Positions 35,334-44,340 of a DNA stretch of 64,000 nt are shown here, one piece after another. This stretch comes from Streptomyces kaniharaensis. Its GTDB lineage: Bacteria > Actinomycetota > Actinomycetes > Streptomycetales > Streptomycetaceae. Position 1 is the first letter of the stretch. Each line of letters starts with the position of its first letter. The notes under the pieces were generated by a model, which was not told the DNA's origin, did not search any database, and saw only the letters and a program-made list of their open reading frames with translations. Location: assembly GCF_009569385.1 (NCBI RefSeq), contig NZ_WBOF01000003.1:124001-188000 (forward strand). The letters are read 5' to 3'. Both the position numbers and the translations under genes were made by a program.

Positions 35334-35348
35334 CGGATGGCCCATCCG
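35334..35348 (-). promoter_or_regulatory. TetR operator, perfect palindrome
   Basis: CGGATGG-C-CCATCCG is a perfect 7+1+7 palindrome 15 bases before the tetR-type start. It shares CGGAT-N5-ATCCG with the sites at 36312-36326 and 36351-36365. Confidence 0.7.
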
Positions 35349-35385
35349 GATGCTGCCCGTCGCCGTGCCGGCGCGGCGTGAACGG

Positions 35386-36285
35386 TCAGGCGGTCGCGAG
35401 AGGCGCGTGCCGTTCGCCGAGTCGGCGCACCGCCTCGGCGACGCGAGGGTCTGTCGCCGCGCGGAACGGCGCCACCGGGCACGCCTGGGCGCCGATGACG
35501 ATGCCGGTCCGACCGGTCAGAGCGTCATCGGTGGCGGCGACGATCGAAGGCCTCGCGGCCACGGACGCCGGGCCCGAGGTCGAGCGTTCGAACGTGCGGC
35601 GTACCAGCGGCCACAGCAGCCGCAGTGGGGGCGAGACGATCTTCGGGTCGGTCAGGGTGCCGTTGGTCATGTCGGTCGCCGCGCCTCCGGGGTCGGCGGC
35701 GAAGACCGATACGCCCGTGCCGTCGAGTCGCGTGGCGAGGTCGAGCGTGTAGGCGAGGTTGGCGAGCTTGGCGCGGCCGTACCAGTGGAAGCCGTAGTAG
35801 CCGCCGGGTGGTTCGGCGGCGTCGAAAACGCGCTTGGCGACTTTGACCGCGCTCGAGGTGACGTTCACGATCCTGCTCGGTGCCCCGGCCGTCAGCGTCG
35901 GCAGCAGCAGTTCCGTCAGCAGGTACGGCGAGAGGTGGTTGACGACGAATGACGCCTCGACGCCGTCCAGGGTTCGTCGCTCGGGGAACATCGCCCCGAC
36001 GTTGTTGACCAGCACGGTCAGCGGTTCGCCCGAGGCGGCGTGGTCGGAGGCGATCCGGTCGGCGAGCGCGCGCACTTCGTCGAGCGAGGCGAGGTCGGCG
36101 GACAGGAACCGCCCGGGTTGCGCCGGGTTCGTCGCGTTGATCCGGTCGACTGCTCGGGCGCCCCGGTCGGCGTTGCGTCCGACCACGGTCACCGAGAACC
36201 CGTCAGCAGCCAGCCCCAGCGCCGTCTCCAAGCCGATGCCGGCCGTTCCGGCCGTGACCACCGCCGTCTTCCTCATGTGCTTCAT
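35386..36285 (-). CDS. Short-chain dehydrogenase/reductase
   Basis: A 299-residue classical SDR. The cofactor loop is TAGTAGIGLETALGL, followed by VLVNNVGAMF (NNxG), a catalytic Ser in IVNVTSSAV, and Tyr/Lys in HWYGRAKLAN (Y-x-x-x-K). VVGRNADR after strand 2 favours NADP(H). A GGAGGAGC SD precedes ATG 36285; an ATG three codons later is an alternative. Two TetR-type operators lie upstream. The substrate may be a reactive carbonyl that also acts as the TetR ligand. Confidence 0.88.
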   Translation of the reverse strand: MKHMRKTAVVTAGTAGIGLETALGLAADGFSVTVVGRNADRGARAVDRINATNPAQPGRFLSADLASLDEVRALADRIASDHAASGEPLTVLVNNVGAMFPERRTLDGVEASFVVNHLSPYLLTELLLPTLTAGAPSRIVNVTSSAVKVAKRVFDAAEPPGGYYGFHWYGRAKLANLAYTLDLATRLDGTGVSVFAADPGGAATDMTNGTLTDPKIVSPPLRLLWPLVRRTFERSTSGPASVAARPSIVAATDDALTGRTGIVIGAQACPVAPFRAATDPRVAEAVRRLGERHAPLATA

Positions 36286-36311
36286 GTGCTCCTCCAACTC
36301 CGGGGAAGATC

Positions 36312-36365
36312 CGGATAGGCCATCCGGTTGACAGGACGGTAGCACACATTCGGATGAGCTATCCG
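36312..36365 (-). promoter_or_regulatory. Two TetR-type operators before the SDR gene
   Basis: CGGATAGGCCATCCG (36312-36326) and CGGATGAGCTATCCG (36351-36365) match the operator of the adjacent tetR-type gene at the CGGAT and ATCCG arms. Their centres are 39 bases apart, so they could flank the SDR promoter. Confidence 0.65.
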
Positions 36366-36644
36366 CTTATCGCTCGGTGAGGTCACGGGTGAACCCGAAC
36401 CCGCCGGTGAGACAGCCGCACGGCGCTGGAGACGTCTCCACTTCCGGTTTCCACCGTGTCTCAACCCGCAGGTCAACGACGGGAGATGGCGGTGGGACGG
36501 CCCGGGGGCGCTGTTGGGACGGCCCACCGTCACCTGGCCGGGTCCGCGTACACGCAGACTGTGGGTCCACCGGCTGCCGCCGGTCCTCGCCAGGACCGGC
36601 GCAGGCGGCTCCCCTCACCCACCGCCTCCCCCGGAGCCACACCC

Positions 36645-38255
36645 TTGAGCCGATCCCTCCCTGCCCGGCGCCGGATATCGCTGGGCCTGAGCCTGGCGTC
36701 CGTGCTGACCGGTGTCGGCGCGTTCACCGCCACCGCCACCGGCACGGCCGCCGCCGTGCCCGCCCCGCCCGTCAGCAGCCCGATCAGCATCCAGTCGGCC
36801 GCCTGCCCGACCAACATGCAGCAGGGCGAGACCGACGGTTGCGTCACCCAGCTCCAGATGGAGCTGGACCTGGCCGGCGCCCAGATCGGCGCCGACGGCC
36901 AGTTCGGCCCGGCCACGTACAACGCCGTCGTCAACTTCCAGTCCTCGCACGGCCTCACCGCCGACGGCATCGCCGGCCCGGCCACCAAGAACACGCTGGA
37001 CTCGATCGCGGCCGGCATCTCGGGCACCGTCAACCTGAACACGTCCTGCGCGACCATGGCCCTGGGGTCGAACGGCGCGTGCGTGTCGACGCTCCAGAAC
37101 CTGCTCAACGCCTACGGCGCGGGGATCGGCGTGGACGGCCAGTTCGGCCCGGCCACCGACACCGCGGTGCGCAACTTCCAGTCCAGCCACGGCCTGGTCT
37201 CCGACGGCATCGTCGGCACCGCCACCAAGACCGCCCTGTACGGCGGGTCCGGTGGCTCCTCCGACCTCGACCTGCTCCGGGACTGCGGCCAGCTCCAGTC
37301 GGGCAGCCAGGGCGGATGCGTCTCCACCCTGCAGAACCTGCTCAACGCCTACGGCGCGGGGATCGGCGTGGACGGCCAGTTCGGCCCGGCCACCGACACC
37401 GCGGTGCGCAACTTCCAGTCCTCGCACGGCCTGGGCGTCGACGGCATCGTCGGCACCGCCACCAAGAACGCCCTGTACAACATCAGCACCGGCGGCTCCG
37501 GCAGCGGCTCGTCGACCAACCTCGACCTGCGCACCCAGTGCGGCCTCCTGCAGAGCGGCGCGACCGGCAACTGCGTCTCCACCCTCCAGGCCATCCTGAA
37601 CAACCTCGGCGCGGGCCTCACCGTCGACGGCCAGTTCGGACCCGGCACCGACACCGCCGTCCGCAACTTCCAGTCCTCGCACGGCCTGACCGCCGACGGC
37701 ATCGTCGGCCCGGCGACCAAGAACGCCCTGTACGGCGGCGGCACCGGCCCGGGCTCCACCGGCACCCCGCCGTCCAGCGGCCCGGTCGACTACACCAAGG
37801 TCCTGAACGCCGCGAAGTCCTTCATCGGCTACCCGTACGTCTGGGGCGGCGGGCACTCACTGCGCGGCGAGGGCCCCGGCCCGTCGCTCGGCACCTGCGA
37901 CGGCTACACCGGCTCGATCATCCCCTGCCCGGCCAACTCCACCGTCGGCCTGGACTGCTCCGGCCTGGTCCGCGCCGCCTACTGGTTCGGCGCCGGGATC
38001 GACCTCGGCAACGGCGGCAACACCAACGACCAGACCCGGGACCGGCACACCCTGCCGATCTCGCAGTCCCAGCGCCAGCCCGGCGACGTCGAGTACTTCG
38101 GCGACGGCCCGCACTCCACCCACCACGTCATCATCTACGCCGGAACCGACCCGAGCACCGGCGCGGACATGATGTACGAGGCGGAGCAGACCGGCACCAA
38201 CGTCCACTACGTCGGCCTGCGCACCGGCGGCTACTGGTACCACGTCGTGGCCTGA
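36645..38255 (+). CDS. Secreted NlpC/P60 peptidoglycan hydrolase with four binding repeats
   Basis: A 536-residue exported protein with TTG start (GGAG SD nine bases upstream). A signal peptide (RRRISLGLSLASVLTGVGAFTATAT) is followed by four PG_binding_1 repeats, each about 75 residues and ending in F-x-S-S-H-G-L-x-x-D-G-I-x-G-x-A-T-K. A C-terminal NlpC/P60 domain has the nucleophile Cys in GLDCSGLVRAAY and His in STHHVIIYAG. Its job is cell-wall peptide cleavage. Repeats two and three share a 90-base identical segment. A large hairpin terminator follows. Confidence 0.85.
   Translation: MSRSLPARRRISLGLSLASVLTGVGAFTATATGTAAAVPAPPVSSPISIQSAACPTNMQQGETDGCVTQLQMELDLAGAQIGADGQFGPATYNAVVNFQSSHGLTADGIAGPATKNTLDSIAAGISGTVNLNTSCATMALGSNGACVSTLQNLLNAYGAGIGVDGQFGPATDTAVRNFQSSHGLVSDGIVGTATKTALYGGSGGSSDLDLLRDCGQLQSGSQGGCVSTLQNLLNAYGAGIGVDGQFGPATDTAVRNFQSSHGLGVDGIVGTATKNALYNISTGGSGSGSSTNLDLRTQCGLLQSGATGNCVSTLQAILNNLGAGLTVDGQFGPGTDTAVRNFQSSHGLTADGIVGPATKNALYGGGTGPGSTGTPPSSGPVDYTKVLNAAKSFIGYPYVWGGGHSLRGEGPGPSLGTCDGYTGSIIPCPANSTVGLDCSGLVRAAYWFGAGIDLGNGGNTNDQTRDRHTLPISQSQRQPGDVEYFGDGPHSTHHVIIYAGTDPSTGADMMYEAEQTGTNVHYVGLRTGGYWYHVVA
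37095..37421 (+). repeat. 90-base exact direct repeat inside the NlpC/P60 gene
   Basis: Bases 37095-37184 and 37332-37421 are identical, 237 bases (79 codons) apart. Each covers the core of one peptidoglycan-binding repeat. The identity at synonymous sites indicates a recent duplication or gene conversion. Confidence 0.85.
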
Positions 38256-38288
38256 CGCACCGCCTGACACATCTGGCTGACCCATCCT

Positions 38289-38324
38289 CGTGGCCGGCCC
38301 GGGACCTGTCCCGGGCCGGCCACG
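38289..38324 (+). terminator. Very strong terminator hairpin
   Basis: CGTGGCCGGCCCGGGAC pairs with GTCCCGGGCCGGCCACG (17 bp; the centre opens to a 4-base loop). It is 34 bases after the NlpC/P60 stop. Confidence 0.75.
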
Positions 38325-38388
38325 CCCGTATGGGCGTCGGCCCTCAACACCGCGACGCCGGCCTTGACGAGACCCTGACATCACATCA

Positions 38389-38432
38389 GGTTACTTTGAG
38401 GTAATTTAACGGTGCCGTCCTGGTGAACATCC
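38389..38432 (+). promoter_or_regulatory. Four 11-base direct repeats upstream of phospholipase D (PHO-box-like)
   Basis: GGTTACTTTGA, GGTAATTTAAC, GGTGCCGTCCT and GGTGAACATCC follow each other without gap; each 11-mer starts GGT. Streptomyces PhoP boxes are tandem 11-base units with a GTTCACC-like core. Phospholipase D could be phosphate-regulated. The site ends 11 bases before the ATG. Confidence 0.45.
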
Positions 38433-38442
38433 CCGGCCTCCC

Positions 38443-40125
38443 ATGAAGGACTCGTACGTGCTCGATCACCAGTCCCGAAGTTCCGGCCGCCGTCTTGCCG
38501 GTTCCGCGCTGGCCCTCGTCGCTGCCGTCGGCGCGCTGCCCGTCGCCCCCGCGTTCGCCGACCCGGCTCCCGTCCCGGCCCCGGGCCCGGTCGTGGAAGC
38601 CGACGGCACACCGCACCTGGACGCGGTGGAGCAGACGCTGCGTCAGGTCTCCCCCGGCCTCGAGGGAACGGTGTGGCAGCGCACGGCGGGCAACCGGCTC
38701 GACGCACCGGCCGGCGATCCGGGCCGCTGGCTGCTGCAGACCCCCGGCTGCTGGGGCGACCCCTCCTGCACCGAGCGCACCGGCACCCGCCACCTGCTCG
38801 ACAAGATGCGCGAGAACATCTCGCGCGCCACCCGCACCGTCGACATCTCGACCCTCGCACCGTTCCCGGACGGCGCGTTCCACGACGCCATCGTGGACGG
38901 CCTCAAGGCGTCGGTGGCCGCCGGGAACACCCCGCACGTGCGGATCCTGGCCGGGGCCGCGCCGCTGCTCAACATCACCGCGGTCCCGTCGAAGTACCGG
39001 GACGAGTTGGTCGCCAAGCTCGGCGACTCCGCCGGCAGCGTCACCGTCGAGGTCGCCTCGATGACCACCGCCAAGACCGCGTTCTCCTGGAACCACTCCA
39101 AGCTGCTGGTCGTCGACGGGCAGAGCGTCATCACCGGCGGGATCAACAACTGGAAGGGTGACTACCTCGACACCGCGCACCCGGTCACCGACGTCGACCT
39201 CGCACTGAACGGTCCGGCCGCCGCCTCCGCCGGGGCCTACCTGGACACCCTGTGGGACTGGACCTGCCGCAACACCGGGACGTTCTCCGCCGCGTGGTTC
39301 GCCTCCTCCCACGGCGCCACCTGCACCCCCGACCTGGAGAAGCGCCTCAACCCGCCGGCCGACCGCGCGCCCCGCACCGGCGGCCTGCCGGTGATCGCCG
39401 TCGGCGGCCTGGGCGTCGGGATCCGCAACACCGACCACGCCTCCGCCTACCGTCCGGGCCCGCTGCCCGGCGCCGACTTCAGGTGCGGCCCGATCCGCCT
39501 GCACGACAACACCAACGGCGACCGCGACTACGAGACGGTCAACCCGGAGGAGAACGCCCTGCGCGCGCTGATCGCGAGCGCCAACAGCCGCATCGACATC
39601 TCCCAGCAGGACGTGACCGGCACCTGCCCGCCACTGCCCCGCTACGACGTGCGGCTCTTCGACCTGCTCGCGACCAAGCTCGCCGACGGCGTGAAGGTCC
39701 GCATCGTGGTCAGCGACCCCGGCAACCGGGGCACGGTCGGCAGCGGCGGCTACTCACAGATCAAGTCCCTGAACGAGATCAGCGACACCCTCGCCTCCCG
39801 CCTCACCGCCCGCCTCGGCGACCCGGCGAAGGCGAAGGCGGCGATGTGCCACAACCTCCAGCTCGCCCCGTACCGCGCCGCCCCCACCTCGACCTGGGCC
39901 GACGGCCACCCCTACGCGCTGCACCACAAGCTGGTCTCGGTCGACGGATCCGCCTTCTTCATCGGCTCCAAGAACCTCTACCCGGCCTGGCTGCAGGACT
40001 TCGGCTACGTCGTCGAGGACCGCACCGCCGCGGCGCAGCTCAACGACCAGTTGCTCGCCCCGCAGTGGCAGTACTCGCAGGCCGCCGCGACGTTCGACTA
40101 CAGCCGCGGCCTCTGCCAGGGCTGA
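38443..40125 (+). CDS. pld: Secreted phospholipase D
   Basis: A 560-residue protein in the Streptomyces phospholipase D group (normally ~540 residues). The signal peptide covers about residues 15-40, ending PVAPAFADPA. Both HKD motifs are intact: WNHSKLLVVDGQSVITGGIN (~residue 225) and LHHKLVSVDGSAFFIGSKN (~residue 503). It hydrolyses or transphosphatidylates phospholipids outside the cell. An ATG at 38443 has only a weak SD; the PHO-box-like repeats are just upstream. Monocistronic. Confidence 0.92.
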   Translation: MKDSYVLDHQSRSSGRRLAGSALALVAAVGALPVAPAFADPAPVPAPGPVVEADGTPHLDAVEQTLRQVSPGLEGTVWQRTAGNRLDAPAGDPGRWLLQTPGCWGDPSCTERTGTRHLLDKMRENISRATRTVDISTLAPFPDGAFHDAIVDGLKASVAAGNTPHVRILAGAAPLLNITAVPSKYRDELVAKLGDSAGSVTVEVASMTTAKTAFSWNHSKLLVVDGQSVITGGINNWKGDYLDTAHPVTDVDLALNGPAAASAGAYLDTLWDWTCRNTGTFSAAWFASSHGATCTPDLEKRLNPPADRAPRTGGLPVIAVGGLGVGIRNTDHASAYRPGPLPGADFRCGPIRLHDNTNGDRDYETVNPEENALRALIASANSRIDISQQDVTGTCPPLPRYDVRLFDLLATKLADGVKVRIVVSDPGNRGTVGSGGYSQIKSLNEISDTLASRLTARLGDPAKAKAAMCHNLQLAPYRAAPTSTWADGHPYALHHKLVSVDGSAFFIGSKNLYPAWLQDFGYVVEDRTAAAQLNDQLLAPQWQYSQAAATFDYSRGLCQG

Positions 40126-40340
40126 CGCCGCGCCACCCGGCCCGGTAGCCGCCGGACTCCGTCTGTCCGGCGACTACCGCCCGGGTGTCCCACCCGAGTC
40201 CCACGTCTCAGACATGTTGTGAAATCCCGGGCGAAGGTGCAGGTCACGACTGTGGGACGGCGTCTCAGCGTCTCACCGCGGTCTGGGACGGTGGCCGCAG
40301 CCCGGAACACGAGGCAGGCTTGCCACCAGCCGACGGAGCA

Positions 40341-40415
40341 TCAGACCCGTTTCGATACGACGGACCCTCAGGCCCGTTGGTACTACGTGGCATCAGGCCC
40401 GTTTCGGTACACGAC
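40341..40415 (+). repeat. Three degenerate direct repeats before the inhibitor gene
   Basis: TCAGACCCGTTTCGATACGAC, TCAGGCCCGTTGGTACTACGT and TCAGGCCCGTTTCGGTACAC start at 40341, 40368 and 40393 (27 and 25 apart). They end shortly before a possible -10 TACGAT (40422-40427) and could bind an activator. Confidence 0.4.
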
Positions 40416-40443
40416 AAGTCCTACGATTTCGAGGATCCCAGAC

Positions 40444-40803
40444 ATGTTCAAGAAGACTGTCGCCGCGCTCGCGGTCGCCGCGGGTGTCGCCCTCACCATG
40501 GCCCCCGCCGCCCAGGCCGCGCCGTCCAACTGCAACGCCGGTGGCCTGTGCGTCTACTACGACGCCAACTACAACGGCCGGGTCCAGACCGTGTACCAGG
40601 ACAACGACGACCTCAGCATGTACTCGAACTTCAACGACAGCCTCGGTGGCTCGGCGTTCAACAACGGCAACAGCTGCAACGTCGTCGTCTACGCCCAGAA
40701 GTACGCCCAGGGCCAGGGCTGGATCCTGTACCGCGGCCAGGGCTGGACCGAGATCAAGGACAACCTGCCGAAGATCCTCTCCAACCGCTGGTGCACGGTC
40801 TGA
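40444..40803 (+). CDS. Secreted peptidase inhibitor, family I36-like
   Basis: A 119-residue exported protein. A signal peptide (KKTVAALAVAAGVALTMAPAAQA) is followed by a beta-gamma-crystallin-like domain: CNAGGLCVYYDANYNGRVQTVYQDNDD, FNDSLGGSAFNNGNSC and YRGQGWTEIKDNL. This is the I36 (SMI-type) metalloprotease inhibitor/crystallin pattern with four Cys. It ends in NRWCTV. It may protect the mycelium against its own exported proteases. The following lipoprotein gene starts eight bases after its stop, so the two may be cotranscribed. Confidence 0.82.
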   Translation: MFKKTVAALAVAAGVALTMAPAAQAAPSNCNAGGLCVYYDANYNGRVQTVYQDNDDLSMYSNFNDSLGGSAFNNGNSCNVVVYAQKYAQGQGWILYRGQGWTEIKDNLPKILSNRWCTV

Positions 40804-40811
40804 CCCACCCC

Positions 40812-41720
40812 ATGAAGACCAGGATCACCCTCGCCCTCGCGGCGGTCCTCCTGGGCATCGGTGCCGCCGGATGTTCCTCGTCCGGCGGCACCACTTCGCC
40901 CGGCCCCCAACCGCGACCCTTCGGCGGCGTCACCCACTACGACGAGCCGCAGCGCCTCGCCCTGCACAACGCCGAGGAGGGCCTCATCGCGGGCTGCATG
41001 CGCGGCCGCGGCTTCGACTACCGCCCGCAGGGCCTCGCCACCGGCGACCACCGGGCCGACGCCAACCCCTACGGCCTGCTCACCGTCGCCCAGGCCGCCA
41101 ACGACGGATTCGGCCTGATCAGCACCGCGCTGAACATGAAGCACCTCGACGACCCCAACCAGGCCCAGGCCGCCAACGAGGCGTGGAAGGCCGCACTGCT
41201 GGGGACCGAGGCCCACCGCGTCACCGTCGACCTGCCCGACGGCCAGCAGTTCTTCTACAACAGCGACTCCTGCCTCAGCCAGGCCGAAGACTCCCTCTAC
41301 GGCCCCGACTACTTCCGTGCCTTCAACACCTTCCAGGTGCTGAGCAGCAAGGTCGTCACCGGCGTCCAGGCCGACGCCCGCTTCGCCGCCGCCGAGAAGC
41401 GCTGGCACGACTGCATGGCCGCGGCCGGAGAACCTTCCGACCACCTCGCCGGCCCGATCGCCTCGATCGACCAGCGGGTGAGGCAGGACGGTTCCGACCC
41501 GGCGAAGACCCACGACCTCATCGGCCGTGAGCTCTCCCTCGCCAAGACCTCCGCCCGCTGCCAGGACCAGGCCGGCCTCGCCGCCACCGTGGAACAGATC
41601 CAGTCCGACGTCGAGAAGACCGTGATCGGGACCAACCAGCCCCTCCTCGACCAGCTACGCATCCTGCAGCAGCAGGCGCTCGCCCGCGCGAGCCACCCGG
41701 CCCCGACCGGCACACCCTGA
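40812..41720 (+). CDS. Putative lipoprotein, function unknown
   Basis: A 302-residue protein with a clear lipobox: KTRITLALAAVLLGIGAAGCSSS, Cys at ~residue 20. The mature region is helical and has several conserved-looking Cys pairs (IAGCMRGRGFDYRPQ, SDSCLSQAEDSL, WHDCMAAAGEP, ARCQDQAGLA). Similar proteins occur near lantibiotic and secreted-inhibitor genes in Streptomyces, but no function is established. A terminator follows at 41746-41775. Confidence 0.65.
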   Translation: MKTRITLALAAVLLGIGAAGCSSSGGTTSPGPQPRPFGGVTHYDEPQRLALHNAEEGLIAGCMRGRGFDYRPQGLATGDHRADANPYGLLTVAQAANDGFGLISTALNMKHLDDPNQAQAANEAWKAALLGTEAHRVTVDLPDGQQFFYNSDSCLSQAEDSLYGPDYFRAFNTFQVLSSKVVTGVQADARFAAAEKRWHDCMAAAGEPSDHLAGPIASIDQRVRQDGSDPAKTHDLIGRELSLAKTSARCQDQAGLAATVEQIQSDVEKTVIGTNQPLLDQLRILQQQALARASHPAPTGTP

Positions 41721-41745
41721 CGGCAACACCCTGGCGGCAGCACCC

Positions 41746-41775
41746 GGCCCGCCCGAGCCCCACGCTCGGCGGGCC
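41746..41775 (+). terminator. Terminator hairpin
   Basis: GGCCCGCCCGAGC and GCTCGGCGGGCC pair with one bulged C around a 5-base loop, 26 bases after the lipoprotein stop. Confidence 0.6.
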
Positions 41776-41831
41776 GCCCGGCACAGTCGCCGGGGCGGGC
41801 GATGTCCGCCCCCTCCCGGCGGGGCAGGCCG

Positions 41832-43073
41832 TCAGTAGTCGGGCAGGTCGAAGACGGTGGCGGCGTGGAAGACCGCCTCCATCTCCGGGCCGGGCCGCTC
41901 GAAGCCTGCCATGGCCTCGGCGCCGGGCTCCGCGCCGTCCTTCGTTCCCGCGGGCACGGTGTCGCCGCCCGGTCGGCGGCCGGTCAGGTCGAGGATGGCC
42001 TGGTTGGCGGCCACGTGGCCGCGCAGCCGCCGCTCGTAGGCGGGGTAGGCCACCCGGTGGTCGCCGTCGGCCGCGTGCAGTTCCCCGGCCAGCACGTAGG
42101 CCGCGGTCAGGGCCACGCTGGTGCCCTGGCCGGTGAGCGGGGAGCAGCAGTATCCGGCGTCGCCGAGCAGTGCGACGCGGTCGTGCGACCAGCGGTCCAT
42201 CCGTATCTGGGCGACGGCGTCGTAGTGGAAGGCGTCGGTCTCCCACATGGCCTGGAGGAAGCGCGGCACCTCCCAGCGCAGGTCGGCGCAGCGTTCGGCC
42301 ACCAGTCGGCGCTGCTGTGCGGGGTCGCGGGGCAGCAGGTGGTCGATCGGTTCGTCGGAGTGGAAGCCGACGAAGACGCGGAGCTCGGTGTTGTCCCGTA
42401 CGGTCATGGCCAGGCAGTTCCAGGCGGTTCGGGAGGCGGGTTGGTGGAGGACCTCCCAGTGGTCGAGGCCGAGGTGGTTGGGGGCGCTCCAGCCGGCGAT
42501 GTAGGTGCCGATGGGGTGCAGGTAGTCGGATTCGGGGCCGAAGACGAGGTGGCGGGTGTGGGAGTGCAGGCCGTCGGCGCCCACGACGAGGTCGAAGGAC
42601 TGCTCGGTGCCGCTGCGGAACCGGACCTGGACGCCGTCCTGGTCCTGGACGAGGGTGTCGATCGCGTCGTCGAAGCGGTACCGGACGCCGGGCCCGGCCG
42701 CTCCGGCGAGCAGATCGGCGAGTTCGTCGCGCAGGATCTCGACGTCGGGGCCGTCGACGGGGCCGCCGCTGGCCGTCCATTCGGTGGTGCGGCTCAGCTC
42801 GTGGCCGTCCTCGTCGACCAGGGACATGCCGCGCAGGCCGGTGCGGCTGGCCCGGACCTCCTCCAGCAGGCCCATGCGCTCGATGACCTGGAGGGCGCTG
42901 CCGCGCACGTCCACCGCCCGGCCGCCGCCGCGCAGCGACGCAGCGCGCTCGACGACGGTGACGCGGAATCCGTAGCGTTCCAGCCAGTAGGCGAGGGCGG
43001 TGCCGGCGATTCCGGCGCCGGAGATCAGGACCGAGGTCGTACGTGAGTCGTGCGGTCGGGTGCTGTTCGGCAT
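41832..43073 (-). CDS. FAD-dependent aromatic monooxygenase
   Basis: A 413-residue class A flavin monooxygenase. The FAD loop SVLISGAGIAGTALAYWLERYG (GxGxxG) is at residues 14-36. DGxH (VVGADGLHSHTR) and GDAGYCCSPLTGQGTSVAL (GD motif) are present. Related proteins hydroxylate antibiotics such as tetracycline or aromatic metabolites; the target is unknown. ATG 43073 was chosen over the upstream frame from its GAAGGTCC SD. It is monocistronic. Confidence 0.87.
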   Translation of the reverse strand: MPNSTRPHDSRTTSVLISGAGIAGTALAYWLERYGFRVTVVERAASLRGGGRAVDVRGSALQVIERMGLLEEVRASRTGLRGMSLVDEDGHELSRTTEWTASGGPVDGPDVEILRDELADLLAGAAGPGVRYRFDDAIDTLVQDQDGVQVRFRSGTEQSFDLVVGADGLHSHTRHLVFGPESDYLHPIGTYIAGWSAPNHLGLDHWEVLHQPASRTAWNCLAMTVRDNTELRVFVGFHSDEPIDHLLPRDPAQQRRLVAERCADLRWEVPRFLQAMWETDAFHYDAVAQIRMDRWSHDRVALLGDAGYCCSPLTGQGTSVALTAAYVLAGELHAADGDHRVAYPAYERRLRGHVAANQAILDLTGRRPGGDTVPAGTKDGAEPGAEAMAGFERPGPEMEAVFHAATVFDLPDY

Positions 43074-43389
43074 GGTGGACCTTCCCGTGGTCGGTGCTGT
43101 GCGCACCAGCCTCGGACGGGCCGCCTGCAGGACGCGGACAGACCGCTGACTCCGCCGACACGTCACCGGCAGGACGCTGACAGGGCGCCAACACACCTCG
43201 CACGGGTGCACGCCGTCGCGGTCGGTGCCGGTGACGGTGCGGTTCATCGCTCGCGTGCTCGGGGTTCGGCCAGGACGAGCCCGAAGCCGCCACGGGATGA
43301 TCTTGAATCACCATCGGATCTCATGGGCTCGGCGTGGTCACGTGGGGCGAGCGGCCTCGGGAAGTTCCCGGAGTCGCCGTCGGGGTGGC

Positions 43390-44340
43390 TCAGCGCGGGT
43401 CGCCGCCGTGGGCCTGGCGGCGGCGGGTCAGTTCGCTGCGCGCGGTCTGCCAGCGTTGCCGCGCCTGGTCGACCACGTTGGTCCACTCCTGGCGGATCTC
43501 GTCTTCGGGCGGCACCTGCCCTTGGGCGATCCGGTCGAGTTCGTCGTGCACCTCCCGGCCGACGGCGCACGAGCCCACGACGGTGAGCATCGCGCCGAAC
43601 AGCGCCGTGATCAACGCGAAGACGGCTCCCAGCGTGCCGTAGCGGGTGGCGTAGGAGTCGAAGAGGCGGGGCAGGTAGCGGCCTGCCGCGAGCGAGTACA
43701 GGGCGCTGAGCAGCGCGGCGAGGACTGCGAAGGGGATCAGGTCGCGTCGGGCGACGCGTCGGGCGGTGAGCATCCAGCCGCTCCAGACCAGGAACACGGC
43801 GGTCAGTGGCAGCTGGCACGCTGCCGCGGCCAGGCCGAGCCTTCCACCGTCGAGGAGGCTGTGGAGGAGGCCGGCCGTGATGGCGTAGGCGGCGAGCGCG
43901 AGGAGCCAGATCAGGCCGTTCGCGGTGTTGCGCACGCTCAGCGGCGTCAGTTCCCAGCTCTGCTCGAACAGGCGTTGGGCCGCACGGGCGAAGCTCAGGG
44001 CCGACACCAGCAGGAACAGGCTCCCGAAGACGCTCAGGCCGCTGTCTTGGCCGCTGGTGACCGAGAACAGTGCGCGGACCGCGTCGGCCCCGCCGCCGGT
44101 GAGGCCGTAGCGGCTGATGATCTGGCCGGCCAGGTCCCGACTCCGGCCGAGGATCGAGGTCACCAGCAGTGCCAGCGGGATCAGCGCGGTGAAGGCACTG
44201 GAGGCCAGCGCGGTGGACCGGTCGAAGCCCACGATCCGCTGGAAGCGGTTGACGACGCGCAGCGCGAACGCCGGGCGGAGCCAGAACGTCAGGGTCCTCA
44301 CCAGGCGGCTGGGTGGCAGGGAAACCGTGGGGCCCTCCAC
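43390..44340 (-). CDS. YihY/BrkB-like membrane protein
   Basis: About 316 residues with six hydrophobic segments. It has GFDRSTALASSAFTALIPLALLVTSIL near the N-terminus, FARAAQRLFEQSWEL, and a TLGAVFALITALFGAMLTVVGSCAVGREV near the C-terminus, as in the YhjD/YihY family. A soluble basic tail follows. The true start is uncertain: GTG 44340 is used because the longer frame upstream does not look coding. It is divergent from the ion-channel gene. Function unknown. Confidence 0.75.
   Translation of the reverse strand: MEGPTVSLPPSRLVRTLTFWLRPAFALRVVNRFQRIVGFDRSTALASSAFTALIPLALLVTSILGRSRDLAGQIISRYGLTGGGADAVRALFSVTSGQDSGLSVFGSLFLLVSALSFARAAQRLFEQSWELTPLSVRNTANGLIWLLALAAYAITAGLLHSLLDGGRLGLAAAACQLPLTAVFLVWSGWMLTARRVARRDLIPFAVLAALLSALYSLAAGRYLPRLFDSYATRYGTLGAVFALITALFGAMLTVVGSCAVGREVHDELDRIAQGQVPPEDEIRQEWTNVVDQARQRWQTARSELTRRRQAHGGDPR

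Noticed and set aside
36366..36644. c-di-AMP (ydaO) riboswitch before the NlpC/P60 gene
   Set aside because: The location is typical for such riboswitches in Streptomyces, but I could not match the conserved ydaO core sequence blocks.
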